Shown piece after piece: positions 23,460-31,514 of a stretch of 40,830 bases of DNA. How positions within the stretch are numbered: the stretch's first letter is position 1; each line of letters opens with the position of its first letter. The position numbers and the translations under genes are program-made. Below the pieces are notes generated by a model that had not been told where the DNA came from, ran no database searches, and worked only from the letters and a program-made list of their open reading frames with translations. Source of the stretch: Thermococcus celericrescens (lineage in GTDB: Archaea > Methanobacteriota_B > Thermococci > Thermococcales > Thermococcaceae); contig NZ_LLYW01000028.1 of the NCBI RefSeq assembly GCF_001484195.1, positions 1 through 40,830 on the forward strand, given 5' to 3'.

Positions 23460-23933
23460 ATGGAATTCTCCAAACTCCTCAGAAGGGCTAAACGGGTCGT
23501 CGTCTGCGGAATAGGGAACGAGGTTAGGGGGGACGATGCCTTCGGCGTCATCGTTGCCGAGAAGCTGAAGGGACTGGTGAACAACCCAAACGTTCTCATC
23601 CTCAACTGCGGTGAGGTTCCGGAGAGCTACACGGGAAAGATAACAAAATTCGAGCCGGATCTGGTGGTCTTCGTGGATGCGGTTGACTTCGGCGGGGAGC
23701 ACGGAGAGGTCATAATCGCCGACCCGGAGGGGACTCTCGGAGAGGCGGTCTCGACCCACAGCCTGCCGCTCAAGATTCTGGTGGGCTACCTGAAGACACG
23801 CCTCAACGCGGAGTTCGTCCTCATCGGCTGCCAGCCGGCCGTTCTGGGCCTCTTCCAGGAGCCGAGCGAGATTATAATCGAACGGGCGAAAACACTCGCA
23901 GAATCGCTGGCCGGGGCCCTCGGGAGCGGTTGA
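23460..23933 (+). CDS. hycI: Hydrogenase maturation endopeptidase (HycI family)
   Basis: Protease of 157 aa that removes the C-terminal extension of a NiFe hydrogenase large subunit after nickel insertion. Seen: VVCGIGNEVRGDDAFGVIVA (the conserved GNxxxxDDGxG-type motif with the first nickel-sensing acid), VVFVDAVDFGGEHGEV near residue 72 (second acid), and STHSLPLKILVGYL near 99 (conserved His). It is 48 bp from hypB with a GGTGAAACT site before the ATG and no convincing TATA box, so it is probably co-transcribed with hypAB. Confidence 0.93.
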   Translation: MEFSKLLRRAKRVVVCGIGNEVRGDDAFGVIVAEKLKGLVNNPNVLILNCGEVPESYTGKITKFEPDLVVFVDAVDFGGEHGEVIIADPEGTLGEAVSTHSLPLKILVGYLKTRLNAEFVLIGCQPAVLGLFQEPSEIIIERAKTLAESLAGALGSG

Positions 23934-23945
23934 AAACCAGAGGTT
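23929..23945 (+). promoter_or_regulatory. Extended SurR-type site upstream of hypC
   Basis: GTTGAAAACCAGAGGTT matches GTTn3AACn5GTT perfectly in forward orientation. It overlaps the hycI stop codon and precedes the likely TATA element CCCTAAAAAGG (about 23953-23963), which lies 36 nt before the hypC ATG. Confidence 0.75.
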
Positions 23946-23994
23946 TAAAAAACCCCTAAAAAGGCGGCCACGAACTAATCACAGGTGAGAGAAA

Positions 23995-24219
23995 ATGTGC
24001 TTGGCGATCCCAGGAAGGATTATCAAAGTTGACGGTAAGACCGCAGTTGTTGATTTCGGCGGCGTCAAGAGGGAAGTCCGCCTCGACCTGCTTCCGGAGG
24101 CCGGGGTTGGGGACTACGTCATAGTTCACACAGGCTTCGCAATAGAGAGGCTCGACGAGGAGAGGGCGCTGGAGATACTCGAGGCATGGGCAGAGGTAGA
24201 GAGGGCGCTGGAGGGATGA
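23995..24219 (+). CDS. hypC: Hydrogenase maturation chaperone HypC
   Basis: HypC (74 aa) works with HypD as the scaffold for the Fe(CN)2CO group and carries it to the hydrogenase large subunit. The N-terminal MCLAIPGRI contains the essential Cys2. The beta-barrel core (AVVDFGGVKREVRLDLL, then VGDYVIVHTGFAIERLDEE) and the C-terminal helix follow. A GGTGAG site lies 6 nt before the ATG. Its stop overlaps the hypD start (ATGA), so the two partners are translationally coupled. Confidence 0.97.
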   Translation: MCLAIPGRIIKVDGKTAVVDFGGVKREVRLDLLPEAGVGDYVIVHTGFAIERLDEERALEILEAWAEVERALEG

Positions 24220-25334
24220 ACGTGACCGACGTCCTGAACGCCTTCAAGGACAGGGAGCTGGCTCAGAAGGTCGTGAGGGAGATCCGCGAGGAGGCGAAGG
24301 GTCTCGATGAGCTCCGCTTCATGCACGTCTGCGGAACCCACGAAGATACTGTAACCCGCTCCGGGATACGCTCCCTCCTGCCGGAGAACGTCAAGATAGT
24401 CAGCGGGCCGGGCTGTCCCGTCTGTATAACCCCCGTTGAGGACATCGTCAAGATGCGCGAGATTATGAAGGAGGCCTACGCGGAGGGAGACAGGATAATC
24501 CTGACCACCTTTGGCGACATGTACAAAATCCCCACTCCCCTCGGGAGCTTCGCGGATTTGAGGGGCGAGGGCTACGACGTGAGGGTGGTCTATTCCATAT
24601 TTGACACCTACAAGATAGCCAAGGAAAATCCGGAAAGAACCGTTGTCCACTTCAGTCCCGGCTTTGAGACGACAACGGCTCCCGCCGCTGGAATGCTGAA
24701 CGCCGTCGTTGAAGAAGGCCTCGAGAACTTCAAGATATACTCCGTCCACCGCTTGACTCCCCCTGCCGTTGAGGCCCTCGTGAAGGCCGGAACGCGCTTC
24801 CACGGGCTCATAGACCCTGGTCACGTCTCAACGATAATAGGCGTCAAAGGCTGGGAGTACATAACGACCGACTACGGCATACCGCAGGTCATAGCGGGCT
24901 TCGAGCCCGTGGACATGCTGATGGCTATTCTGCTCCTCATACGGATGGTTAAGAACGGCGAGGTCAAGATACTCAACGAGTACACGAGGGTTGTCAAGTA
25001 CGAGGGCAACGTAACGGCTCAGAGGCTCATCGAGAAGTTCTTCGACGTCACCGACGCCAAGTGGCGCGCCCTCGGAACCATACCCGAAAGCGGACTTGAG
25101 CTTAGGAAGGAGTGGAAGGAGCTGGAGATAAGGACGTACTACGACCCGGAGGTTCCCGAGCTCCCGGACCTCGAAAAGGGCTGCATCTGCGGCGCCATCC
25201 TTCGCGGTCTGGCGCTGCCCCCGCAGTGCCCACACTTCGGCAAGACGTGCACGCCGAGGAGTCCAATAGGACCATGCATGGTCTCCTACGAAGGAACCTG
25301 CAGCATCTTCTACAAATACGGAGCTTTGTTCTAA
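24216..25334 (+). CDS. hypD: Hydrogenase maturation protein HypD
   Basis: Fe-S protein (372 aa, the size known for Thermococcus HypD) where the Fe(CN)2CO cofactor is built. Motifs: FMHVCGTHEDTVTRSGI near residue 37 (CGTHxxT), GPGCPVCITP near 65 (redox-active CxxC), FSPGFETTTAP near 148 (GFETTT), and PGHVSTIIG near 200. The C-terminal cluster-binding Cys are in KGCICGAILRG, PQCPHFGKTCTP and GTCSIFY. ATG 24216 overlapping the hypC stop is used; the longer frame from 24186 lies inside hypC. The gene ends 27 bp before the two GTTn3AAC motifs that precede hypF. Confidence 0.97.
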   Translation: MNVTDVLNAFKDRELAQKVVREIREEAKGLDELRFMHVCGTHEDTVTRSGIRSLLPENVKIVSGPGCPVCITPVEDIVKMREIMKEAYAEGDRIILTTFGDMYKIPTPLGSFADLRGEGYDVRVVYSIFDTYKIAKENPERTVVHFSPGFETTTAPAAGMLNAVVEEGLENFKIYSVHRLTPPAVEALVKAGTRFHGLIDPGHVSTIIGVKGWEYITTDYGIPQVIAGFEPVDMLMAILLLIRMVKNGEVKILNEYTRVVKYEGNVTAQRLIEKFFDVTDAKWRALGTIPESGLELRKEWKELEIRTYYDPEVPELPDLEKGCICGAILRGLALPPQCPHFGKTCTPRSPIGPCMVSYEGTCSIFYKYGALF

Positions 25335-25342
25335 CACTAAAG

Positions 25343-25351
25343 GTTGAAAAC
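25343..25351 (+). promoter_or_regulatory. Core SurR-type half of a double site upstream of hypF
   Basis: GTTGAAAAC matches the core GTTn3AAC without the extra half site. It lies 18 nt before the extended site at 25361, about 1.7 helical turns, and may allow a second SurR dimer to bind. Confidence 0.5.
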
Positions 25352-25360
25352 TCCTCTCCG

Positions 25361-25377
25361 GTTTTTAACTTTTGGTT
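25361..25377 (+). promoter_or_regulatory. Extended SurR-type site upstream of hypF
   Basis: GTTTTTAACTTTTGGTT matches GTTn3AACn5GTT perfectly. It ends about 7 nt before the TATA element ACCTATAAAGG (25384-25394), itself centred 38 nt before the hypF ATG. The geometry is that of an activator site. Confidence 0.78.
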
Positions 25378-25426
25378 TTAGAAACCTATAAAGGCCCGGA
25401 TTACCAAGAAGAAACCGGTGAGAGGA

Positions 25427-27745
25427 ATGAAGGCCTACCGACTTCACGTTCAAGGCATCGTTCAGGCCGTCGGATTTCGGCCCTTCGTCTACAGAATCGC
25501 CCACGAAAACAACCTGCGGGGCTACGTCAAGAACCTCGGCGATGCTGGGGTTGAGATAGTCGTCGAGGGCAGGGAGGAGGATATAGCGGCTTTTCTGCGA
25601 GACCTCAGGGAGAAGCTTCCCCCACTCGCGCGGATAGAGATGATAAAGAAGAAAGAGCTCTCTCCCCAGGGCTTTGACCGCTTTTACATCGAGAAGAGCT
25701 CCCAGGGCGGGGAAGGCGGGGATTCGATAATCCCGCCCGACATAGCTATATGCGACGACTGTCTGAGGGAGCTTTTTGACCCGACGGACAAGCGCTACAT
25801 GTACCCATTCATCGTCTGCACCAACTGCGGGCCCAGGTTTACAATCATCGAAGACCTCCCCTACGATAGAATCAACACCACGATGAGAGAGTTCCCAATG
25901 TGCGACTACTGCGAGAGCGAGTACAAAGACCCGCTCAACAGGCGCTACCATGCGGAACCGGTCTGCTGTCCGGTCTGCGGGCCGAGCTACCGGCTCTACA
26001 CGAACGATGGAGAGGAAATCATCGGCGACCCGCTGAAGAGGGCAGCCGAGCTCATAGACAAGGGATACATCGTCGCCATCAAGGGAATAGGTGGAATACA
26101 CCTCGCCTGCGACGCAACCAACGAGGAGGCAGTCGCGGAGCTGAGGCGGAGAACCCACAGGCCGCAGAAGCCATTCGCGATAATGGCGAAGGACGTCGAG
26201 ACCGTCGAGGAGTTCGCCTTCCTCTCGCCGGAGGAACTCGAGGAGCTGACTTCCTACAGGAGGCCGATAATAACCCTCCGCAAGAAGGAACCCTTCCCCC
26301 TCCCAGAGAACCTCGCGCCGGGACTCCACACCATAGGCGTCATGCTGCCCTACGCGGGAACGCATTACATACTCTTCCACTGGAGCAGGAGTAAGGTTTA
26401 CGTCATGACCTCTGCGAACTACCCGGGAATGCCGATGGTCAAGGACAACGATCGGGCCTTCGAGGAGCTGAGGGATGTCGCTGACTACTTCCTCCTCCAC
26501 AACAGGAAGATACTCAACAGGACCGACGACAGCGTCATCAGGTTCGTCAACGGGAGGAGGGCAGTGATAAGGCGCTCCCGCGGCTTCGTGCCGCTGCCCA
26601 TAGAGATACCCTTCAACTACCGCGGCTTGGCCGTCGGGGCGGAGCTTCTCAACGCCTTTGGCGTCGCCAAAAACGGGAAAGTTTACCCCAGCCAGTACAT
26701 CGGGAACACCTCGAAGGTCGAAGTCCTCGAGTTCATGGGGGAGGCTATAGAGCACTTCAAGAGAATCCTCCGCGTGAACGAGTTCGACCTCATCGTTGCA
26801 GACCTACACCCAAGCTACAACACCACGAAGCTCGCCATGGAGATGGCCAACGAGCTAAACGTGGAGTTCCTCCAGGTGCAGCACCACTACGCACACATAG
26901 CGAGCGTCATGGCCGAGCGGAAGCTGGACGAGATAATAGGCATAGCCGTTGACGGCGTCGGCTACGGAACCGACGGCCACACCTGGGGCGGCGAGGTGGT
27001 ATACCTGAGCTACGAGGACGTCGAGAGGCTGGCCCACATAGACTACTACCCACTCCCCGGCGGAGATCTGGCCAGCTACTACCCGCTGAGGGCCCTGATG
27101 GGCATCCTGAGCAAGGTCTACGGCGTCGAGGAGCTCGAGGGGATAATCGAGAGGTGCTGCCCAAAGGCTATCGAGAGCCTCCGCTACGGGAAGGTGGAGT
27201 TCAACGTCGTGCTGACCCAGCTGGCGAAGGAGGTCAACACGAGCTACGCGTCCTCAACCGGCAGGGTTCTCGATGCCCTCTCAGTTCTTCTCAACGTGGC
27301 GTACAGAAGACATTACGAGGGCGAGCCGGCCATGAAGCTGGAGAGCTTTGCGATGCGCGGGAAGAACGACCTGAAGTTCGAAGTTCCAGTTGACGGCGAG
27401 CTGATAAGGGTGGAGGAGCTCTTCGCCCGGGCACTTGACGTCATGGACACCGCCAGTCCGGCGGACATAGCCTATTCAGCCCACCTTGCTCTCGGCAGGG
27501 TTTTCGCAGAAACGGCCATAGAGAGGGCAAGGGAGTTCGGAGTCAAGAACGTTGGAATAAGCGGTGGCGTCGCCTTCAACGAGCTCATAGTCAAGACCGC
27601 CAGGAAGATCGTCGAAGCCGCTGGCCTGAAGTTCCACACGACCCACGAGGTTCCGCGCGGCGACAACGGAATAAACGTCGGCCAGGCCTTCCTCGGCGGC
27701 CTGTACCTCGAGGGATACATCACGAAGGAGGACCTGATGCTGTGA
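25427..27745 (+). CDS. hypF: Carbamoyltransferase HypF
   Basis: HypF (772 aa) makes the thiocarbamate on HypE from carbamoyl phosphate, the source of the CN ligands. Domains in order: acylphosphatase-like (VQGIVQAVGFRPFVYRIA, residues about 7-24, to about 90); two zinc fingers (CDDCLRE near 107, CTNCGPRFT near 130, CDYCESEY near 158, CCPVCGPSY near 183); YrdC-like domain (about 200-385); and a Kae1-like domain with VQHHYAHIASV at about 483-493 and VDGVGYGTDGHTWGGE near 507. ATG 25427 has GGTGA 5 nt upstream; an in-frame GTG at 25418 overlaps that site. It has its own promoter with one extended and one core SurR-type site. Confidence 0.97.
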   Translation: MKAYRLHVQGIVQAVGFRPFVYRIAHENNLRGYVKNLGDAGVEIVVEGREEDIAAFLRDLREKLPPLARIEMIKKKELSPQGFDRFYIEKSSQGGEGGDSIIPPDIAICDDCLRELFDPTDKRYMYPFIVCTNCGPRFTIIEDLPYDRINTTMREFPMCDYCESEYKDPLNRRYHAEPVCCPVCGPSYRLYTNDGEEIIGDPLKRAAELIDKGYIVAIKGIGGIHLACDATNEEAVAELRRRTHRPQKPFAIMAKDVETVEEFAFLSPEELEELTSYRRPIITLRKKEPFPLPENLAPGLHTIGVMLPYAGTHYILFHWSRSKVYVMTSANYPGMPMVKDNDRAFEELRDVADYFLLHNRKILNRTDDSVIRFVNGRRAVIRRSRGFVPLPIEIPFNYRGLAVGAELLNAFGVAKNGKVYPSQYIGNTSKVEVLEFMGEAIEHFKRILRVNEFDLIVADLHPSYNTTKLAMEMANELNVEFLQVQHHYAHIASVMAERKLDEIIGIAVDGVGYGTDGHTWGGEVVYLSYEDVERLAHIDYYPLPGGDLASYYPLRALMGILSKVYGVEELEGIIERCCPKAIESLRYGKVEFNVVLTQLAKEVNTSYASSTGRVLDALSVLLNVAYRRHYEGEPAMKLESFAMRGKNDLKFEVPVDGELIRVEELFARALDVMDTASPADIAYSAHLALGRVFAETAIERAREFGVKNVGISGGVAFNELIVKTARKIVEAAGLKFHTTHEVPRGDNGINVGQAFLGGLYLEGYITKEDLML

Positions 27746-27793
27746 GGAAAAGTTAAATTCAGGTTTGCTGCACGGTTATCCGGAGGGAGAAAC

Positions 27794-28804
27794 ATGAAGA
27801 TAAAGCTCGAACACGGTGCAGGCGGAGAGATAATGGAGGAGCTCCTAAGGGACGTCGTACTAAAGAGCCTGAGCCTGAAATCGGCCGGGGGGATAGGCTT
27901 AGACGCCCTCGACGATGGGGCAGCGATACCTTTCGGCGATAAACACCTGGTGTTTACAATAGACGGCCACACGGTCAAGCCACTCTTCTTCCCCGGCGGA
28001 GACATAGGTCGCTTGGCCATCAGCGGAACGGTGAACGACCTGGCCGTTATGGGGGCCAAGCCCCTTGCCCTGGCCAACTCCATGATAATCGGTGAGGGCT
28101 TCGACGGTGAAGATCTGAAGAGAATACTCCGCTCAATGGACGAAACGGCCAGAGAGGTGCCGGTTCCCATCGTCACCGGCGACACCAAAGTTGTTGAGGA
28201 CGGGATAGGCATCTTCGTTATAACCGCCGGAATCGGAATCGCGGAGAGGCCGGTAAGCGACGCCGGAGCGGAAGTTGGCGACGTCGTCCTCGTCAGCGGA
28301 ACGGTTGGAGATCACGGAATAGCGCTGATGAGCCACAGGGAGGGCATAGCCTTCGAGACAGAGCTTGAGAGCGACGTTGCCCCGATATGGGAGGTTGTGG
28401 AGGCCGTGGCAGGAGCAATCGGCTGGGAGAACATACACGCCATGAAGGACCCCACGAGGGGCGGTCTGAGCAACGCCCTCAACGAGATGGCGAGGAAGGC
28501 CAACGTCGGGATACTCATAAGGGAAACCGACGTACCCGTGAGGCCGGAAGTCAGGGCCGCCAGCGATATGCTGGGCATAAACCCCTTCGATGTTGCCAAC
28601 GAGGGCAAAGTGGTCATGATCGTCCCAAGGGAGCACGCGGAAGAGGCGCTGGAGGCGATGAGGAGCACGGAGCGGGGGAAGAACGCGGCGATAATCGGCG
28701 ATGTCATAGAGGACTACAGGGGCAAGGTTCTCGTGGAGACAGGCATAGGCGGAAAGCGCTTCCTTGAACCCCCCGCAGGAGACCCGGTTCCGAGGGTCTG
28801 CTGA
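27794..28804 (+). CDS. hypE: Carbamoyl-dehydratase HypE
   Basis: HypE (336 aa) accepts the carbamoyl group on its C-terminal Cys and dehydrates it with ATP to thiocyanate, giving the CN ligand. Seen: the PurM/AIR synthase-like N-terminal fold (KLEHGAGGEIMEELL, then GLDALDDGAAIPFG), the nucleotide-binding GDIGRLAISGTVNDLAVMG near residue 72, DPTRGGLSNALNEMA near 219, and the C-terminus DPVPRVC with the acceptor Cys336. A strong GGAGGG site precedes the ATG. A weak TATA-like AGTTAAATT near 27751 may give it a second promoter, but the 48-bp gap after hypF also fits read-through. Confidence 0.97.
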   Translation: MKIKLEHGAGGEIMEELLRDVVLKSLSLKSAGGIGLDALDDGAAIPFGDKHLVFTIDGHTVKPLFFPGGDIGRLAISGTVNDLAVMGAKPLALANSMIIGEGFDGEDLKRILRSMDETAREVPVPIVTGDTKVVEDGIGIFVITAGIGIAERPVSDAGAEVGDVVLVSGTVGDHGIALMSHREGIAFETELESDVAPIWEVVEAVAGAIGWENIHAMKDPTRGGLSNALNEMARKANVGILIRETDVPVRPEVRAASDMLGINPFDVANEGKVVMIVPREHAEEALEAMRSTERGKNAAIIGDVIEDYRGKVLVETGIGGKRFLEPPAGDPVPRVC

Positions 28805-28835
28805 GTCCCTTTTCACGATTCCCACTTTTGTCCTT

Positions 28836-28852
28836 AACCTTCGGTTTGGGAA
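28836..28852 (+). promoter_or_regulatory. Degenerate SurR-type site before the TBP-like gene
   Basis: AACCTTCGGTTTGGGAA keeps two of the three half sites of the extended consensus (AACn5GTT), but the last half is GAA instead of AAC. It sits a few bases upstream of the TATA element CCGTATAAGG (28855-28864), in the same geometry as the hyp sites. Confidence 0.4.
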
Positions 28853-28894
28853 AGCCGTATAAGGCTCTTTTTCCAATTTCAACCGGTGGGGGAG

Positions 28895-29188
28895 ATGATA
28901 ATCGCAAAGCCCTGCGTAACGATGAAGGGAGTTGTCATAAGCGGCTACTCGTGGGACAGGAAGGTGAAGGTGGACCTGACGAGAACCGCCCAGTGCCTAA
29001 AGGAGAAGGGGTACACCGTGAAGAAGCTCCTGCCGGGGATGATGCTCATTCTCGAAATGGAGGGCTACGAGACGAGCGTCTACCCGAGCGGCAAGATAAT
29101 AATCAAGCTCCTTGAGGACTCAAAGAAGGGTGAGGAGCTCGCTCGAATAATCTACGACTGCGCTGGAGTTTTGGAGGTGGTCTCATGA
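28895..29188 (+). CDS. Small protein resembling one half of a TATA-binding protein
   Basis: A 97-aa protein of unknown function. Residues about 27-85 follow the pattern of a single TBP repeat: VDLTRTAQCLKEKGYTVKKL, then LPGMMLILEM, then VYPSGKIIIK (compare FSSGKIVxTG in TBP) and a C-terminal helix (SKKGEELARIIYD). A full TBP has two such repeats, so this would act as a dimer or as a different binding module; TBP-like folds also occur in RNase HIII and some glycosylases. The N-terminal MIIAKPCVTMKGVV contains one Cys, and a second lies in YDCAGVL. ATG 28895 has GGTGGGGGAG upstream and a TATA centre 35 nt away. The stop overlaps the start of the cysteine desulfurase gene (ATGA), so the two are coupled. 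Confidence 0.6.
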   Translation: MIIAKPCVTMKGVVISGYSWDRKVKVDLTRTAQCLKEKGYTVKKLLPGMMLILEMEGYETSVYPSGKIIIKLLEDSKKGEELARIIYDCAGVLEVVS

Positions 29189-30384
29189 GGATTCCGGAGG
29201 ACATTAGGAAGGACATTCCCCTGACTGATGAGGTCATATACTTCGACAACACCGCCACTTCGCTCACCCCCAAGCCCGTGATAGAGGCGATGAACGAGTA
29301 CTACCTCAAGTACCGCGCCAACGTCCACAGGGGAGTACACAGGCTTTCCCAGATGGCGACCCACAAGTACGAGGAGAGCAGGAAGGTGACGGCAGATTTT
29401 CTCAACGCCAAGTTTGAAGAGATAGTCTTCACCAAGAACACGAGCGAGAGCCTCAACCTGGTCTCCCTCGGTCTGGAGGGGTTATTCAAGCCCGGCGACA
29501 AGATAGTGACGACGCCCTACGAGCACCACTCCGATTTACTCCCCTGGCAGAGGCTGGCCAAAAAGCTCGGCCTCAAGCTCGAGTTCATAGAGGGTGACGA
29601 CGAGGGCAACCTCGACCTGAGCGATGCGGAGAAGAAGATCAAGGACGCGAAGCTGGTAGCCGTTCAGCACGTCTCCAACGCCCTCGGCGTTATCCATGAG
29701 GTTGAAGAGCTGGGCAAGATGGCGAAGGAAACGGGGGCGATATTTGTCATTGATGCTGCCCAGAGCGCCGGCCACATGGAGGTGGACGTGAAGAAGCTCC
29801 ACGCGGACTTCTTGGGACTTTCGGGCCACAAGGGGCCGATGGGACCGACGGGGATAGGCGTTCTCTACATCAATGAGGAGTTCTTCGATATCTTCGAACC
29901 GCCGCTGATAGGTGGAGGAACGATAGAAGACGTTGGACTGGAGGGATACAAGCTGGCCGAGCCGCCGGAAAGGTTCGAGGCTGGAACGCCCAACATAGGC
30001 GGTGCGATAGGTCTCGCCGCTGGAATAAGGTACATCGAGAGGATAGGCCTCGACAAAATCGAGAGACAGGAGCACAAGCTCGTCAAGAGGATAACAGAGG
30101 GGCTTGACGAGCTGGAAGTGCCGTGGTACGGGCCGAGGAACCTGAAGAAGCACGCCGGTGTCGTGAGCTTCAACGTTCCCGGCATTCACCCCCACGACGT
30201 TGCCGCGATCCTCGACAACCACAACATAATGGTCCGCTCCGGCCACCACTGTGCTTTACCTGTCATGAAGAGGCTCGGAATAAACGGCACCGTAAGGGCC
30301 TCGTTCCATGTCTACAACAGCCTCGAAGAGGTCGAGACTTTCCTCGGAGTAATGGAGGAGCTGGTAAAAAGTTTGAGGGATTAG
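29185..30384 (+). CDS. Cysteine desulfurase, SufS/CsdA type
   Basis: PLP enzyme (399 aa) that takes sulfur from cysteine for Fe-S cluster or thio-cofactor synthesis. Seen: the N-terminal EVIYFDNTATSLTPKPVI, FTKNTSESLNLV, the PLP-contacting HVSNALGVIHEV and VIDAAQSAGHMEVDV, Lys216 in SGHKGPMGPTGIGVLY as Schiff-base residue, and Cys356 in RSGHHCALPVM as the persulfide carrier. The short RSGxxCAxP form indicates the SufS group. Its location after the hyp genes suggests that it supplies sulfur for hydrogenase Fe-S clusters. The 3' end overlaps the convergent unknown gene by 4 bp. Confidence 0.94.
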   Translation: MRIPEDIRKDIPLTDEVIYFDNTATSLTPKPVIEAMNEYYLKYRANVHRGVHRLSQMATHKYEESRKVTADFLNAKFEEIVFTKNTSESLNLVSLGLEGLFKPGDKIVTTPYEHHSDLLPWQRLAKKLGLKLEFIEGDDEGNLDLSDAEKKIKDAKLVAVQHVSNALGVIHEVEELGKMAKETGAIFVIDAAQSAGHMEVDVKKLHADFLGLSGHKGPMGPTGIGVLYINEEFFDIFEPPLIGGGTIEDVGLEGYKLAEPPERFEAGTPNIGGAIGLAAGIRYIERIGLDKIERQEHKLVKRITEGLDELEVPWYGPRNLKKHAGVVSFNVPGIHPHDVAAILDNHNIMVRSGHHCALPVMKRLGINGTVRASFHVYNSLEEVETFLGVMEELVKSLRD

Positions 30385-31280
30385 TGGAGAAACTCCCCCC
30401 ACTCCACGTTTATCGTCTCCGGGGTGCGGTAGATGAAGGCCGCCTCCCCCTTGTGGACGTGCTTCCTCATCGGGCCCAGTGGAACGCCGTTCGTCTCATA
30501 GATCACGCTCTGAATGTCCGGGTCGTGGTAGAGAACCAAGCTCGGGCCGGCCAGGTTCATTATCGAGTCTATCGCGTACTGGGTTGCGAGAACCGTTACC
30601 CTCGCCCTCATTGGGCGGGTTATCAGCGGTATAGCGGCACCACCAGCTGTGGTGTATGCCAGGACGGCGGCGTCGTTGATACCTATCATGGTGTTCCTCC
30701 TGTGTCTGACCACCGCGCTCACGACAAGAAAAGCTATGCCAGCCAGGGTTATGCTGTATGTCTCCCCTAGCTCCACCAGGATGTTCTTCCCGAACTCCGG
30801 CGGTTTTCCGGAATAGAATGCCTCATCCAAATGTGTGTAGCTCTCCCGGATAACCTCGGCGTATTTTCCATCCGACTTCATGGCCTCGGGAACGCTCTTC
30901 ACCTTTCCGGCCAAGAAATCGGCGTAAAGTCTCTCTGTCAGGGTTCTGTCGAGCCCGTAAACGGTCTGGACTATCGTTGCTGCAGTGTAACCATCGAGAA
31001 TGCCTTTGTCCGCGAGGGCTATTGGGTCGAGGCCCGTTCCCTGGCCGTCCTTCACCCTGATGATAGTGTCAAACCCCTCCTCCGGAAAGTCTCCCTCCGT
31101 GTCGAAGATAACTGCCCCGTAGTCAATCTCCCGGTACCTGTCCGCGAAGTACTTCAGGGCCTTCCCCGGCCACTCGTCCATTCCAAAGACCTTGAGAGTC
31201 CTACCGTGGTAAACGGGGTCGTAGAAGGTGTCCTCCCCCTCACGCTCAAAGAGCCTAACCGCTATACGGCTGTACTTCAT
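30381..31280 (-). CDS. Unknown protein, possibly a degenerate HerA/FtsK-like ATPase
   Basis: Protein of 299 aa that I do not firmly recognise. Its layout resembles archaeal HerA/VirB4-type ATPases: a Walker B-like or strand-2 segment YGAVIFDTEGDFPEEGFD near residue 58; DPIALADKGILDGYTAATIV near 88; a hydrophobic strand ITLAGIAFLVVSAVV near 177; NTMIGINDAAVLAYT near 197 in the place of Walker B; and ARVTVLATQYAIDSIMNLAG near 228, like the sensor region. The phosphate-binding loop is poor (GMDEWPGKA, with no S/T after the Lys), so ATP hydrolysis is doubtful. ATG 31280 has GGTGA 5 nt upstream and a TATA box (minus-strand CGTTTATAGA, 31311-31320) centred 35 nt away. It is convergent with the cysteine desulfurase. 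Confidence 0.55.
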   Translation of the reverse strand: MKYSRIAVRLFEREGEDTFYDPVYHGRTLKVFGMDEWPGKALKYFADRYREIDYGAVIFDTEGDFPEEGFDTIIRVKDGQGTGLDPIALADKGILDGYTAATIVQTVYGLDRTLTERLYADFLAGKVKSVPEAMKSDGKYAEVIRESYTHLDEAFYSGKPPEFGKNILVELGETYSITLAGIAFLVVSAVVRHRRNTMIGINDAAVLAYTTAGGAAIPLITRPMRARVTVLATQYAIDSIMNLAGPSLVLYHDPDIQSVIYETNGVPLGPMRKHVHKGEAAFIYRTPETINVEWGEFLH

Positions 31281-31433
31281 GCGGTTCACCGATTGAGAAT
31301 AGGGAGAGGTTCTATAAACGGCTTCTGGTTTAATACCTCAACTGTTCGTTTTGAGCGGAAGTTTTAAGAGTTTTCATGATTAATAGTAGGTACATTGGGT
31401 GGAGAACGAGATTCTACACTCTCAAACAAGCAA

Positions 31434-31514
31434 ATGAAATATGCCCCTGTACCAACCCAAAAATGTAAAACGCACGGAAAGCATGAAAAAACTTATCGAG
31501 GAGGTCGAGAGTGA
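31434..31514 (+). other. Short upstream ORF before TnpB of element C
   Basis: An ATG at 31434 opens 26 codons (MKYAPVPTQKCKTHGKHE and on), stopping at 31512-31514 directly before the GTG start of tnpB. It may be a leader peptide, a remnant of a lost gene, or part of the element's left end. The 31290-31433 stretch before it holds the promoter of the unknown gene and probably the element's left boundary, which I could not place. Confidence 0.25.

Noticed and set aside
25337-26755. 472-codon minus-strand ORF opposite hypD/hypF
   Set aside because: A shadow of hypF in a GC-rich region; the translated sequence has no domain and no promoter.
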